35,170 bases of DNA from Methylovorus sp035565335 (GCA_035565335.1 DATMSO010000020.1:1-35170), one strand, 5' to 3'. Positions 8,473 to 16,965 are shown, counted from the first letter of the stretch. The notes: generated by a model not told the origin, from the sequence alone. Numbers and translations: made by a program.

Positions 8473-8997
8473 ATGCAAGAAGAAAATCAACATCCTGAAC
8501 AGGACGACATTTCAGAAGCCCAGGACGCCGGCGCCGCAGGTTCGCTGGACGAGCGCATTGCCGAGCTTGAAGCGCAACTGGCTGAGCAACAGGCCAACGT
8601 GCTGTATGTAAAAGCCGAAGGCGAAAACATCCGCCGCCGTGCCGCCGAAGATATCGACAAAGCCCGCAAGTTTGCCTTGGAAAAATTCTCCGGTGAATTG
8701 CTGGCCGTCAAGGATAGTCTGGACGCCGCCTTGGTCGTGGAAAACGCTACCGTGGAAAGCTACAAGAGCGGTGTGGAACTGACCGCCAAGCAACTGCTGA
8801 GCGTGTTTGAAAAATTCCATATCACCGAGATCAATCCTCTGGGTGAAAAGTTTGATCCCAACAAACACCAGGCAATCAGCATGCTGGAATCCGACCAGGA
8901 ACCCAATAGCGTGATCAGCGTATTGCAAAAGGGTTATGCCCTGAATGAACGTGTTTTACGCCCGGCTCTGGTCACCGTTGCCAAGGCAAAAAGCTGA
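8473..8997 (+). CDS. grpE: Nucleotide exchange factor GrpE
   Basis: The 174-residue protein is of family length. GrpE dimers bind DnaK and release ADP, resetting the chaperone cycle. An acidic N-terminus is followed by a long coiled coil (about 25-90, LDERIAELEAQLAEQQ then KAEGENIRRRAAEDIDKARKF). A beta-rich C-terminal head follows, with INPLGEKFDPNKHQAI and the end motif KGYALNERVLRPALVTVAK typical of the family. A good Shine-Dalgarno (AAGGGAA) sits 6-12 bases before the ATG. A sigma-32 promoter precedes it and dnaK follows 190 bases downstream with its own promoter, so grpE may be transcribed alone or read through. Confidence 0.97.
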   Translation: MQEENQHPEQDDISEAQDAGAAGSLDERIAELEAQLAEQQANVLYVKAEGENIRRRAAEDIDKARKFALEKFSGELLAVKDSLDAALVVENATVESYKSGVELTAKQLLSVFEKFHITEINPLGEKFDPNKHQAISMLESDQEPNSVISVLQKGYALNERVLRPALVTVAKAKS

Positions 8998-9052
8998 AAA
9001 CAGCTGAAAACCGGGAAATTTGCGCATAAATCGCAAAAATTCTGGTGGGAAT

Positions 9053-9077
9053 CTTGAATTCTCGATTAATACCCTTA
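9053..9077 (+). promoter_or_regulatory. Sigma-32 promoter for dnaK
   Basis: CTTGAA at 9053-9058, a 13-base spacer and CCCTTA at 9072-9077. The -35 is perfect and the -10 partly matches CCCCAT. It would start a transcript near 9084 with a leader of about 100 bases. Confidence 0.65.
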
Positions 9078-9092
9078 CTTATGACACAGGCA

Positions 9093-9159
9093 TTACTGCA
9101 GTAACAGATTTCCGGACGGTACCGACATCTCGCGTATTGCCGACACTGCAAGCTGCAGT
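9093..9159 (+). repeat. Palindromes in the dnaK 5' untranslated region
   Basis: TTACTGCAGTAA at 9093-9104 is a perfect 12-base palindrome. ACTGCA-AGC-TGCAGT at 9145-9159 is a 6-bp hairpin sharing the same ACTGCAGT core. The two elements can pair with themselves or with each other. Neither covers the Shine-Dalgarno at about 9174. Function unknown. Confidence 0.45.
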
Positions 9160-9187
9160 TACTCAAGATTAAAAAAGGAAAACATCT

Positions 9188-11113
9188 ATGGCTAAAATTA
9201 TTGGTATTGACTTGGGCACCACCAACTCCTGCGTGGCAGTGATGGAAGGTGGCAAGCCACGTGTGATTGAAAATGCAGAAGGTACCCGCACCACCCCTTC
9301 TATCGTCGCTTATCAGGACGATGGCGAAATCCTGGCTGGCGCGCCCGCCAAACGCCAGGCGGTGACCAACCCCAAAAACACGCTGTACGCCGTGAAGCGT
9401 CTGATTGGTCGCCGTTTTGAAGAAAAAGAAGTACAGAAAGATATCGGCCTGATGCCTTACAGCATCACCAAGGCAGACAATGGCGATGCATGGGTGGAAG
9501 TGCGCGGCCAGAAAATGGCGCCGCCACAAATCTCCGCTGAAGTATTGCGCAAGATGAAAAAGACCGCTGAAGACTACCTCGGCGAAGAAGTGACCGAAGC
9601 CGTGATTACCGTGCCGGCCTACTTCAACGACAGTCAGCGTCAGGCTACCAAGGATGCGGGCCGTATCGCCGGTCTGGAAGTAAAGCGCATCATCAACGAA
9701 CCAACCGCTGCGGCGCTGGCCTTTGGTCTGGACAAGCAGGAAGGTGATCGCAAGATCGCCGTGTATGACTTGGGTGGTGGTACGTTCGATATCTCCATCA
9801 TCGAAATCGCTGAAATCGATGGCGAACACCAGTTTGAAGTGCTGTCCACCAACGGTGACACCTTCCTCGGTGGTGAAGACTTCGATAATCGCCTGATCGA
9901 CTTCCTGGCGGATGAATTCAAGAAGGAAAACGGTCTGGATCTGCGTAACGACCTGCTGGCCAAGCAACGTCTGAAAGAAGCCGCAGAAAAAGCCAAGATC
10001 GAGCTATCTTCTGCCCAGCAAACCGAAGTCAACCTGCCTTACATCACGGCAGATGCCACTGGTCCCAAGCACTTGGTGGTGAAGATCACCCGCACCAAGT
10101 TTGAAAGCCTGGTAGAAGACCTGATCGAACGCTCGATCAAGCCTTGCGAAGTAGCGCTGAAAGATGCTGGCGTGAAGCTGTCCGACATTCAGGACGTGAT
10201 CCTGGTCGGTGGTCAGACCCGTATGCCCAAGGTGCAGGAAAAGGTAAAAGAATTCTTCGGCAAGGAGCCACGCAAGGACGTGAACCCGGACGAAGCCGTG
10301 GCCGTTGGTGCTGCGATTCAGGGCGGCGTATTGCAGGGCGACGTGAAAGACGTGCTGCTGCTTGACGTGACTCCATTGTCCCTGGGCATTGAAACCCTGG
10401 GTGGCGTGATGACCAAGCTGATCAAGAAGAACACCACGATTCCAACCAAGGCATCGCAAGTGTTCTCCACCGCCGAAGACAACCAGAACGCCGTGACGAT
10501 TCAGGTTTTGCAGGGCGAGCGCGAAATGGCAGCCGGCAACAAGAGCCTGGGCCAGTTCAACCTGTCCGACATTCCACCTGCACCACGTGGCATGCCACAG
10601 ATTGAAGTGACCTTTGACATCGATGCCAACGGCATTCTGCACGTATCGGCCAAGGACAAGGCGACCAACAAGGAAAACAAGATCACCATCAAGGCCAACT
10701 CCGGTTTGTCTGAGGATGAGATCAAGCGCATGGAAGAAGATGCTGCTGCCTACGCCGATGAAGACCGCAAGCTGCGTGAACTGGTCGATGCCCGTAACAG
10801 CGCCGACGGCATGGTGCACAGCGTGAAGAAATCGCTGAGCGAACATGGCGACAAGCTGGATGCTGGCGAGAAAGAAAAAATCGAAGCTGCGATCAAGGAT
10901 GTGGAAGATGCGATCAAGGGCGACGACAAGGAAAGCATCGAAGCCAAGACCAACGCGCTGATGGAAGCTTCGCAAAAACTGGGCGAGAAGGTCTACGCTG
11001 AGCAGCAAGCCCAGCAAGGCGGCGCTGAAGAAGCCCAGCCACAAGGCGAAAAAACGGTCGATGCCGATGTGGTGGATGCCGAGTTTGAAGAAGTGAAAGA
11101 CGACAAGAAGTAA
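9188..11113 (+). CDS. dnaK: Chaperone DnaK (Hsp70)
   Basis: At 641 residues this is a full-length bacterial Hsp70. The ATPase domain opens with IGIDLGTTNSCVAVM and has the phosphate-2 and adenosine motifs YDLGGGTFDISI and ILVGGQTRMPKVQ. The linker DVLLLDVTPLSLGIETLGG leads into the substrate-binding domain and helical lid. The C-terminus ends in the acidic EEVKDDKK tail typical of DnaK. It refolds and holds client proteins in the cytoplasm with DnaJ and GrpE and controls RpoH activity. A strong Shine-Dalgarno (AAAGGAAAA) precedes the ATG. The sigma-32 promoter at 9053-9077 and the grpE-dnaK-dnaJ order fit heat-shock control. Confidence 0.99.
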   Translation: MAKIIGIDLGTTNSCVAVMEGGKPRVIENAEGTRTTPSIVAYQDDGEILAGAPAKRQAVTNPKNTLYAVKRLIGRRFEEKEVQKDIGLMPYSITKADNGDAWVEVRGQKMAPPQISAEVLRKMKKTAEDYLGEEVTEAVITVPAYFNDSQRQATKDAGRIAGLEVKRIINEPTAAALAFGLDKQEGDRKIAVYDLGGGTFDISIIEIAEIDGEHQFEVLSTNGDTFLGGEDFDNRLIDFLADEFKKENGLDLRNDLLAKQRLKEAAEKAKIELSSAQQTEVNLPYITADATGPKHLVVKITRTKFESLVEDLIERSIKPCEVALKDAGVKLSDIQDVILVGGQTRMPKVQEKVKEFFGKEPRKDVNPDEAVAVGAAIQGGVLQGDVKDVLLLDVTPLSLGIETLGGVMTKLIKKNTTIPTKASQVFSTAEDNQNAVTIQVLQGEREMAAGNKSLGQFNLSDIPPAPRGMPQIEVTFDIDANGILHVSAKDKATNKENKITIKANSGLSEDEIKRMEEDAAAYADEDRKLRELVDARNSADGMVHSVKKSLSEHGDKLDAGEKEKIEAAIKDVEDAIKGDDKESIEAKTNALMEASQKLGEKVYAEQQAQQGGAEEAQPQGEKTVDADVVDAEFEEVKDDKK

Positions 11114-11135
11114 TAGTCAGCTACCTTTGCCAGAG

Positions 11136-11187
11136 GGGAAGTCCGAACCGGGAAATGATCGCAAGTCACTCCCAGCCAGGACTTCCC
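11136..11187 (+). repeat. Stem-loop between dnaK and dnaJ
   Basis: GGGAAGTCC at 11136-11144 pairs perfectly with GGACTTCCC at 11179-11187 over a 34-base loop. No T-run follows, so it is not an intrinsic terminator. A hairpin here could trim or protect dnaK mRNA and lower dnaJ expression relative to dnaK. A 10-base palindrome, CAGCATGCTG, follows at 11190-11199. Confidence 0.5.
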
Positions 11188-11250
11188 TTCAGCATGCTGG
11201 TCTACGGCGTCCTACTGACGCAGTATTGATAATCAGACGATTGAATTGAT

Positions 11251-12372
11251 ATGGCAAAAAAAGATTACTACGAAGTTCTGGGTGTCAATCGCGACGCCAG
11301 CGATGAGGAAATCAAGAAATCCTATCGCAAGCTGGCGATGAAATACCACCCGGATCGCAACCCGGATAATCCCAAAGCAGAAGACAGCTTCAAAGAGGCG
11401 AAAGAAGCCTATGAAGTCTTGTCTGACGAGCAGAAGCGTGCGGCTTACGACCAGTACGGCCATGCCGGTGTAGACCCCAGCGCCGGGCCAGGCCCAGGCG
11501 GCCAGGGCTTTGGCAACTTTGCCGATGCCTTTGGCGACATCTTCGGTGACATATTCGGCGGTGGCGGTGGCAATCGCCGATCCAATGTGTACCGCGGGGC
11601 CGACCTGCGTTACAACATGGAAATTTCGCTGGAAGACGCCGCGCGCGGCACCGAAACCAAGATACGCATCCCGGTCATGTCCGAATGCGACACCTGCCAT
11701 GGTTCCGGCGCCCGTCCCGGCACACAGCCTGTCACCTGCACCACCTGCGGCGGTCACGGCCAGGTACGCATGCAGCAAGGCTTTTTCTCGGTACAGCAAA
11801 CCTGCCCCAAGTGCCACGGCAGCGGCAAGATGGTGAAAGAGCCATGCCCGAGCTGTCAGGGGGCTGGTCGCGTTAAGAAACACAAGACGCTGTCGGTGAA
11901 AATACCCGCCGGTGTGGATGAGGGCGACCGCATCCGCCTGTCAGGTGAAGGCGAAGCCGGCGTCAATGGCGGCCCACCGGGCGATCTGTATGTGGTGGTG
12001 CATCTGAAGCAGCACGATATTTTCCAGCGCGACGGCGGCAATCTGCATTGCGAAATGCCGATTAGCTTTACCACCGCAGCGCTGGGCGGCGAAATCGAAA
12101 TCCCCACGCTGGATGGTCACGCCAAGATGAAGATTCCACCGGAAACGCAAACCGGCGCCACCTTCCGCCTGCGCGGCAAAGGCATCAAGCCATTGCGCAG
12201 CAGTGACCCGGGCGATCTGATGTGCCATGTGGTGGTCGAAACGCCGATCAAGCTGACCGAGCGCCAGAAAGAACTGTTGCGCGAGATGGAAGAAATCAAT
12301 CTGCAAGACTCTGACAAACACAGCCCGCGCGCCAAGGGCTGGATGGACAAGGTCAAGGATTTCTTTCAGTAA
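11251..12372 (+). CDS. dnaJ: Co-chaperone DnaJ (Hsp40, type I)
   Basis: A complete 373-residue type I DnaJ. The J-domain holds the HPD tripeptide at residues 33-35 (KYHPDRNPDN), which stimulates DnaK ATP hydrolysis. A Gly/Phe-rich linker follows at roughly 75-115. The zinc region has four CxxCxGxG repeats (CDTCHGSG, CTTCGGHG, CPKCHGSG, CPSCQGAG). Two beta-barrel substrate-binding domains and a short dimerisation tail complete it. It delivers unfolded proteins to DnaK. It lies 137 bases after dnaK with no obvious promoter of its own, so it probably relies on read-through from dnaK. The Shine-Dalgarno is weak. A strong terminator follows. Confidence 0.98.
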   Translation: MAKKDYYEVLGVNRDASDEEIKKSYRKLAMKYHPDRNPDNPKAEDSFKEAKEAYEVLSDEQKRAAYDQYGHAGVDPSAGPGPGGQGFGNFADAFGDIFGDIFGGGGGNRRSNVYRGADLRYNMEISLEDAARGTETKIRIPVMSECDTCHGSGARPGTQPVTCTTCGGHGQVRMQQGFFSVQQTCPKCHGSGKMVKEPCPSCQGAGRVKKHKTLSVKIPAGVDEGDRIRLSGEGEAGVNGGPPGDLYVVVHLKQHDIFQRDGGNLHCEMPISFTTAALGGEIEIPTLDGHAKMKIPPETQTGATFRLRGKGIKPLRSSDPGDLMCHVVVETPIKLTERQKELLREMEEINLQDSDKHSPRAKGWMDKVKDFFQ

Positions 12373-12397
12373 TCAAGACCTCGGCAAGGTCTAAAAC

Positions 12398-12436
12398 AAA
12401 ACCGGAAGTCGTCATGCACGATTTCCGGTTTTTTTT
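12398..12436 (+). terminator. Rho-independent terminator after dnaJ
   Basis: AAACCGGAAGTCG pairs with CGATTTCCGGTTT (one G-T pair) around a short loop and runs into an unbroken T tract (12429-12436). A smaller hairpin, AGACCT-CGGCA-AGGTCT at 12376-12392, lies just before it. Confidence 0.9.
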
Positions 12437-12443
12437 ATGCCGC

Positions 12444-12505
12444 GTTTTTACCTCTGTTTTTACTACCCGGGTTTTTACAACCGAAGTTTTATGGCGTCCG
12501 TTTTT
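12444..12505. repeat. Five spaced GTTTT(T) tracts downstream of dnaJ
   Basis: GTTTTT(A) or close variants begin at 12444, 12456, 12471, 12486 and 12500, spaced 12-15 bases. They lie between the dnaJ terminator and the stop of the convergent heptosyltransferase gene, and no frame is visible. On the minus strand they read as spaced A-tracts. They may bend DNA or provide extra termination for the minus-strand gene. Confidence 0.4.
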
Positions 12506-12561
12506 GATGGGAAGGGTATCCGATTAGCGGCCAGTCACTGAGCATGTGATCCCATCAGCCC

Positions 12562-13593
12562 TCAAGGCCTCACCCATGGCCATTTATGCCGGATATAGTG
12601 CGCCACGTCGTCGGGCGTCAGGCTCTGCATGCTGCCATCCCGGCTTTGCAACCAGCCGGCAGATGGCCCCCAGGGGCGGTATCGTGCAGGAAACCCCGGC
12701 CCGAACACCGTCATGGTGGGTATCCCCACGGCGCTGGCGATATGCCCCAGCCCCGAATCATTACCGACAAACAGGCCCGCATGTTCCAGGAGCGCGGCAG
12801 CTTCCAGCAAATCGCATTCGCCACAGGCATTGATAACGGGCAAAGGGCAATCACGGGTAAACAAGGCCGCCCGCTCGGCATCCTGCTGGCTGCCTAGAAG
12901 CAGCACGCCATCAAAACTGTCGGCCAGCTGTTTTACCAGAGCCACGTAGTACTCCACCGGCCAGATCTTGCCGGCAAAATTGGCTCCGGGACCTAAAGCG
13001 AGAATGCGCCATTCTGCCCAGGAGGCCAGCTTGTGCTCGGCGTATTGGCGATGTGCGGGCGCAAGCCAGAGGCGGGTTTCCGGCGTAGTGGTTATGCCCA
13101 GTGGCCGTAATGCCGCTGCGTGTTTCTCCGCACTATGCAGCCCCCGACCGGCGCGGCTGGAAAACTTGGCCAGCTTGTGGCGCGCACGCATGAAATACAG
13201 CAGCCAGTCGGAACGCAAATCCACAGCCAGATCATAGCGCTGCTGCCGCAGACGCCGGATTAGCGCCAGGCGGCCACGCCAGCCGGTTTTTTTATCCAGC
13301 ACAATCCTCTGGCCAAGATATGGGCAAGCACCGAAAATCGCCTGCGATCGCGGATCGACCACCATATCAATCACCGCTGCCGGACAACAGCGATGCAGGG
13401 CCTCCAGACACGGTGTGGTCAGTACCGCATCCCCGATATTCGACAGAGTGACGAACAGAATATGCTGCACCGTATCAGGCGCCGCCGCCTTTGCAGGCAA
13501 TCTAGCCTGCAGGATGGGTAACCAATGGCGCACGAAAAGCAGAGCGACACTGCTCAATAGCAGATAAGGCAGATGTTTCATGGATAACAGCAT
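12562..13593 (-). CDS. GT9 heptosyltransferase-family protein with N-terminal membrane anchor
   Basis: This 343-residue protein has the GT9 fold: HILFVTLSNIGDAVLTTP near residue 45, a middle GPGANFAGKIWPVEYYVAL segment, and the donor-site motif VGNDSGLGHIASAVGIPTMTVFGPG near the C-terminus. GT9 enzymes transfer ADP-heptose or related sugars to LPS core. Unlike WaaC and WaaF it begins with a hydrophobic helix (HLPYLLLSSVALLFVRHWLPI), which suggests it is tethered to the inner membrane. The start at 13593 has no clear Shine-Dalgarno; an ATG four codons later is an alternative. It diverges from the O-antigen ligase gene. Family is firm, acceptor unknown; it could be WaaF- or WaaQ-like. Confidence 0.82.
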   Translation of the reverse strand: MLLSMKHLPYLLLSSVALLFVRHWLPILQARLPAKAAAPDTVQHILFVTLSNIGDAVLTTPCLEALHRCCPAAVIDMVVDPRSQAIFGACPYLGQRIVLDKKTGWRGRLALIRRLRQQRYDLAVDLRSDWLLYFMRARHKLAKFSSRAGRGLHSAEKHAAALRPLGITTTPETRLWLAPAHRQYAEHKLASWAEWRILALGPGANFAGKIWPVEYYVALVKQLADSFDGVLLLGSQQDAERAALFTRDCPLPVINACGECDLLEAAALLEHAGLFVGNDSGLGHIASAVGIPTMTVFGPGFPARYRPWGPSAGWLQSRDGSMQSLTPDDVAHYIRHKWPWVRP

Positions 13594-13706
13594 CGTGTCA
13601 GTCTGTGTCAGCCATGTTTAATTTTTATGACATTTAAGCCCTCTATACTCGCCACACATAAAGCCCATGCGGGCGATATGCCGATCAACCCACCAAAGAG
13701 CCCCTG

Positions 13707-14975
13707 ATGTCCATCGCCCCTCCCCTGTTCAACCAAGCTCGCGCGCCCAACATGGCATGGGCGGAACGCATACTGCCCTGGCTATTGCCTGTTTTGCTGC
13801 TCAGCTCGCGCACCCTGGCCGATATCGGCGTGGTCGCGGTGTGCCTGCTGTTTTTATACCGCGCCTACCATCTGCGGGACTGGCAATGGGCAGCACAGCC
13901 ATGGTTCAAACTCGCCCTGCTCTTCGCGGCTTATGTGCTGCTGATCAACGCGCCACTGAGCGTCGATCCACGCAGCAGCTTGCTGTATGGCCTGACATTC
14001 CTGCGCTGGCCGCTATTTGCCGCCGCCCTGGCGTATTGGCTATTGGCAGACCATTCCCGTCAAGCGCATTTCCTGCGCGTGTTGCTGGCGGTTTGCGCGC
14101 TGATTGTGGTGGATAGCGCGGTGCAATATCTGCTGGGGCATGATGTACTGGGGCGTCCCATGTTCACGGAAAACCGGCTGACCGGCCCTTATAACAGCCC
14201 CATACCCGGCATTACGCTGCTGCGAGTATGGTTTATTGCCATGTTTGCTCCATTATTACTGTTGCCGGGCATGGCCGCTTCGCGGCGACAAACATGGCTA
14301 CTGCTGATGATGGCGACCGGCATGGTGTTCATGTTCATTACCGGCGAGCGCATGGCCTTCATGCTGTTCCTGACCGGCAGCCTAGTCACGCTGTTCGGCT
14401 TGTGGCTGGACAACCGCGCGCACAGCGGCGGCCAGACTATCCGACAGACCCATCTGTGGCTAGCCGCCATCAGCATTCTGCTCTTGCTCGGGCTCATCAT
14501 CCTGCTGGCCCCGGCAACAGCAGAAAGAAGCGTTTACAGTATTTTTGACAAGCTGGGACACTTTGCTGACTCCGACTATGGCAAGGTTTTCCGCGCGGCC
14601 ATCGCTGCCTGGCAGCAGGCGCCGCTGTTCGGCCACGGCTTTCATGCCTATCGCCAGGTCTGCGAGCAGATGGGCGTGCTGGAAGCCCTGGGCATAACGT
14701 GCACGCACGCGCATAACCTCTACCTGCAGCTCGGCGCCGAAACCGGCGTAACCGGCGTGTTGCTGTTTGTCTGCATGCTGCTGGCCATTTACTGGGCTGC
14801 GCTGGCGACACCCATCCGTCAACAGCGCTGGCTGATCGCCGCCCTGGCATGTGCGGTGCTGAGCGTGTGTTACTGGCCGCTGATCGGCGGCATCAGTCTG
14901 CTGAATAACTGGGTGGCGGCCCTGGCCTGGCTTGGTGTGGGCTGGGTGCTGGCGATGCGCGACACGCGCTGCTGA
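13707..14975 (+). CDS. O-antigen ligase family protein (WaaL/Wzy_C-like membrane protein)
   Basis: A 422-residue polytopic membrane protein with about ten to twelve hydrophobic helices. A large periplasmic loop follows the central helices and contains GHGFHAYR and THAHNLYLQLGAETG (about residues 331-345), the histidine-bearing signature of the Wzy_C domain. FITGERMAF near 210 is another family mark. Such proteins join undecaprenyl-linked O-polysaccharide to lipid A-core on the periplasmic face, or polymerise O-units. Its neighbours are four glycosyltransferases and an ELM1-like protein, so LPS ligase is the likely role. Wzy polymerase or another oligosaccharide ligase cannot be excluded. The gene is alone on the plus strand between two minus-strand genes. 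Confidence 0.8.
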   Translation: MSIAPPLFNQARAPNMAWAERILPWLLPVLLLSSRTLADIGVVAVCLLFLYRAYHLRDWQWAAQPWFKLALLFAAYVLLINAPLSVDPRSSLLYGLTFLRWPLFAAALAYWLLADHSRQAHFLRVLLAVCALIVVDSAVQYLLGHDVLGRPMFTENRLTGPYNSPIPGITLLRVWFIAMFAPLLLLPGMAASRRQTWLLLMMATGMVFMFITGERMAFMLFLTGSLVTLFGLWLDNRAHSGGQTIRQTHLWLAAISILLLLGLIILLAPATAERSVYSIFDKLGHFADSDYGKVFRAAIAAWQQAPLFGHGFHAYRQVCEQMGVLEALGITCTHAHNLYLQLGAETGVTGVLLFVCMLLAIYWAALATPIRQQRWLIAALACAVLSVCYWPLIGGISLLNNWVAALAWLGVGWVLAMRDTRC

Positions 14976-15009
14976 GCGCAGCCGTAGGCAGATATCCGAC
15001 GGGGAAAAC

Positions 15010-15918
15010 TTACACTGGCAATTTGGGGCGCAGTTTATCCATTACCTGGCTGACAGCCAGCTGTTCCAGGCTTTCCACCTGCAGGGTTTCAAAAGCGCCG
15101 CGGGAAAGCTCAGAGCGCAGTGGCGACGTGGACGCGCCAAACAAGGCCAGCCCGGGCCGCCCAAGACAGGATGCCACATGGCTAGGGCCGCTATCATTAC
15201 CCACCACCGCGGCCGCCTGCTGCAAGACACCCGCCAGGGTGAACCAGTCCAGACCTTGCAGCACCGGGCATGCAAAATCCGCCGCCAGCTCATTTTCATC
15301 CGGGCCCAGCACGCTGATGCAGGCCCGGCCCTCCTGCTGCAAGGCGGCTGCCAGTTGCGGGTAATATGGCCAGCGCTTCTCGGGATGCCGCGCGGAAGAA
15401 CCGGGAACAAGCACGACATAGGGCCGGGTAATCCCATGCTGCGCCAGCAAGGCATCGACATTGGCCGCCATCCAGCTTAGGTTGGGCTGCAAGGCGTGGC
15501 TGGCGTCTATGCCGGCTTCTTGCAGCAAATGCTGCTGTCCGCGCAGCCCGGTAACCGGCGCCGGGCCACGCAGGCGCCCTATCCATTGCGCACGCCTTAG
15601 CAGGGTATGCCGATAGAGGGACGTCCGCGTCGAGTTTTGCAGGTCGATCACGGTATCCCATCGCGCTGCATGCAGGCGGCGATATAGGTCCCATAGGACT
15701 GGCAGCTGCCATAGCGGAGCCCGGTGATCGACCAGCACCTGGTCGATATGCGGGCAGCGCTGCATCAGGCCGACAAAGCCTGGCGTGGTCAGCAATGCCA
15801 GATGGGCCCGGGGGTAATGCTGCCGGATATCGTGCAACACACCCTCGGCCTGCATCAGGTCGCCAAAGGCGCCATGCTTGATGATCAGGATGCGTTCAGG
15901 AGTCTTGGGTTTGTTCAT
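15010..15918 (-). CDS. GT9 heptosyltransferase-family protein
   Basis: A 302-residue GT9 enzyme, slightly shorter than WaaC. Key segments are ILIIKHGAFGDLMQAEG at the N-terminus (the family's KxGxxGDxL pattern), VIDLQNSTRTSLYR near 95-110, VVLVPGSSARHPEKRWPYYPQL in the second domain and VVGNDSGPSHVASCLGRPGLALFGAS in the donor site. It is the last gene of a minus-strand run that begins with the ELM1-like gene, 33 bases after a GT4 gene. It converges on the O-antigen ligase gene with only 34 bases between stops. It probably adds heptose or a related sugar to the LPS core or to a separate surface glycan; the acceptor is unknown. Confidence 0.82.
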   Translation of the reverse strand: MNKPKTPERILIIKHGAFGDLMQAEGVLHDIRQHYPRAHLALLTTPGFVGLMQRCPHIDQVLVDHRAPLWQLPVLWDLYRRLHAARWDTVIDLQNSTRTSLYRHTLLRRAQWIGRLRGPAPVTGLRGQQHLLQEAGIDASHALQPNLSWMAANVDALLAQHGITRPYVVLVPGSSARHPEKRWPYYPQLAAALQQEGRACISVLGPDENELAADFACPVLQGLDWFTLAGVLQQAAAVVGNDSGPSHVASCLGRPGLALFGASTSPLRSELSRGAFETLQVESLEQLAVSQVMDKLRPKLPV

Positions 15919-15951
15919 TTCATGCGCCTGCGGGAATGGCCAGGGAGAACG

Positions 15952-16965
15952 CTATGCATGGTCGACCAGGCGGCGATACACCGCCAGTGTATTGGCAGCC
16001 ATCACCGGCAGCGTGAATTGCCGGGCAGCCAACTCCCGGGCAGGCTGCTGCAACACCGCCCATTCCGCACGCCGCGCCAGCCAGTGGCACAAGCGTGTGC
16101 GCAGGCTGGCGACATCACCGGTAGGCACAATGAAATCCGGCGCCAGCACCTCATTGGCGACAGGCACATCGGTAGAAAGTACGCATGTCCCGAGCAGCAA
16201 AGCCTCGTTGCAGACGTAGGAGAAGCCTTCGCGGCGCGAGCTGATCAGCACGGCATCGGCGGAACGCATCAGGCTGGGAGCGTCGTCCCGATGCCCAGTC
16301 AACAAGCAGCGCGTCACCGGGTTCAAGCCCTGCACGCGCCTGGCCAATCGGGCTTGCTCCGGCCCATCGCCCACAATCAGCAGCGCCAGCGGCAGGCCAT
16401 CCACCGCTTCCAGCAGCAGGTCAAAACCTTTGGCATGCACCAGCCGCCCCACTGCGCAAATGACCGGATAGTCTGGCGGCAATGAATAAAGGTTTCTCAG
16501 GTCCAGTAGCTGCGCCTGCGGCATGGCGATGCCGTTATACACCACCGATGTTTTTGCCGGTGGGAGCGAGGCGGCCAACTGATGGCTGACCGCGATAACG
16601 TGGTCGAATTGCGCATAGAGACGCACATCGCGCTTGATATTGTGCAGAGTCACCAGCGTGGGCATGGCGAGCCATGGCCGCAAGCGATTGACCAGCGAGG
16701 CCGCTTTGCTGGCCTGGGCGTGCACCAGATCATAGCCGCCGCGACGTAAGACCAGCAGGAGTTTTAACAGCAGCCACGGGTGGTAACGCCCCAGATGTGC
16801 CGGTATCGGCAGGTGCTGTATGCCCGCTGGCAAGCTGGCCAGAAATGCGGCCGGGGCAGCCACGGTGATTGTGTGCCCCTGATGTGCAAGTTCGCCGGCA
16901 AGCTCACGCACATGCTTTTCCAGCCCGCCATTGCCACGGCTTGCCATCACCATGCAGATATTCAT
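15952..16965 (-). CDS. Family 4 glycosyltransferase
   Basis: A 337-residue GT-B enzyme. The acceptor domain begins MNICMVMASRGNGGLEKHVREL, a typical GT4 start with the glycine-rich loop. VHAQASKAASLVNRLR and VITVSHQL-like (VIAVSHQLA) segments follow. The donor domain has VVYNGI, ICAVGRLVHAKGFDLLLEAV, VGDGPEQARL and SSRREGFSYVCNEALLLG, the last carrying the E-x7-E pair. It overlaps the preceding GT4 gene by four bases (ATGA), so the two are translationally coupled. It is cytoplasmic and membrane-peripheral by family. It probably extends the LPS core or a surface polysaccharide; donor sugar and linkage are not readable. Confidence 0.85.
   Translation of the reverse strand: MNICMVMASRGNGGLEKHVRELAGELAHQGHTITVAAPAAFLASLPAGIQHLPIPAHLGRYHPWLLLKLLLVLRRGGYDLVHAQASKAASLVNRLRPWLAMPTLVTLHNIKRDVRLYAQFDHVIAVSHQLAASLPPAKTSVVYNGIAMPQAQLLDLRNLYSLPPDYPVICAVGRLVHAKGFDLLLEAVDGLPLALLIVGDGPEQARLARRVQGLNPVTRCLLTGHRDDAPSLMRSADAVLISSRREGFSYVCNEALLLGTCVLSTDVPVANEVLAPDFIVPTGDVASLRTRLCHWLARRAEWAVLQQPARELAARQFTLPVMAANTLAVYRRLVDHA

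Noticed and set aside
10004..11044. A 346-codon minus-strand frame within dnaK
   Set aside because: Antisense shadow frame of dnaK; frames of this kind are common opposite dnaK in GC-rich genomes and are not evidence of a gene.
12444..12505. A CRISPR or other regular array
   Set aside because: The repeated units are only 6-7 bases, unevenly spaced and with no conserved longer repeat or spacer.
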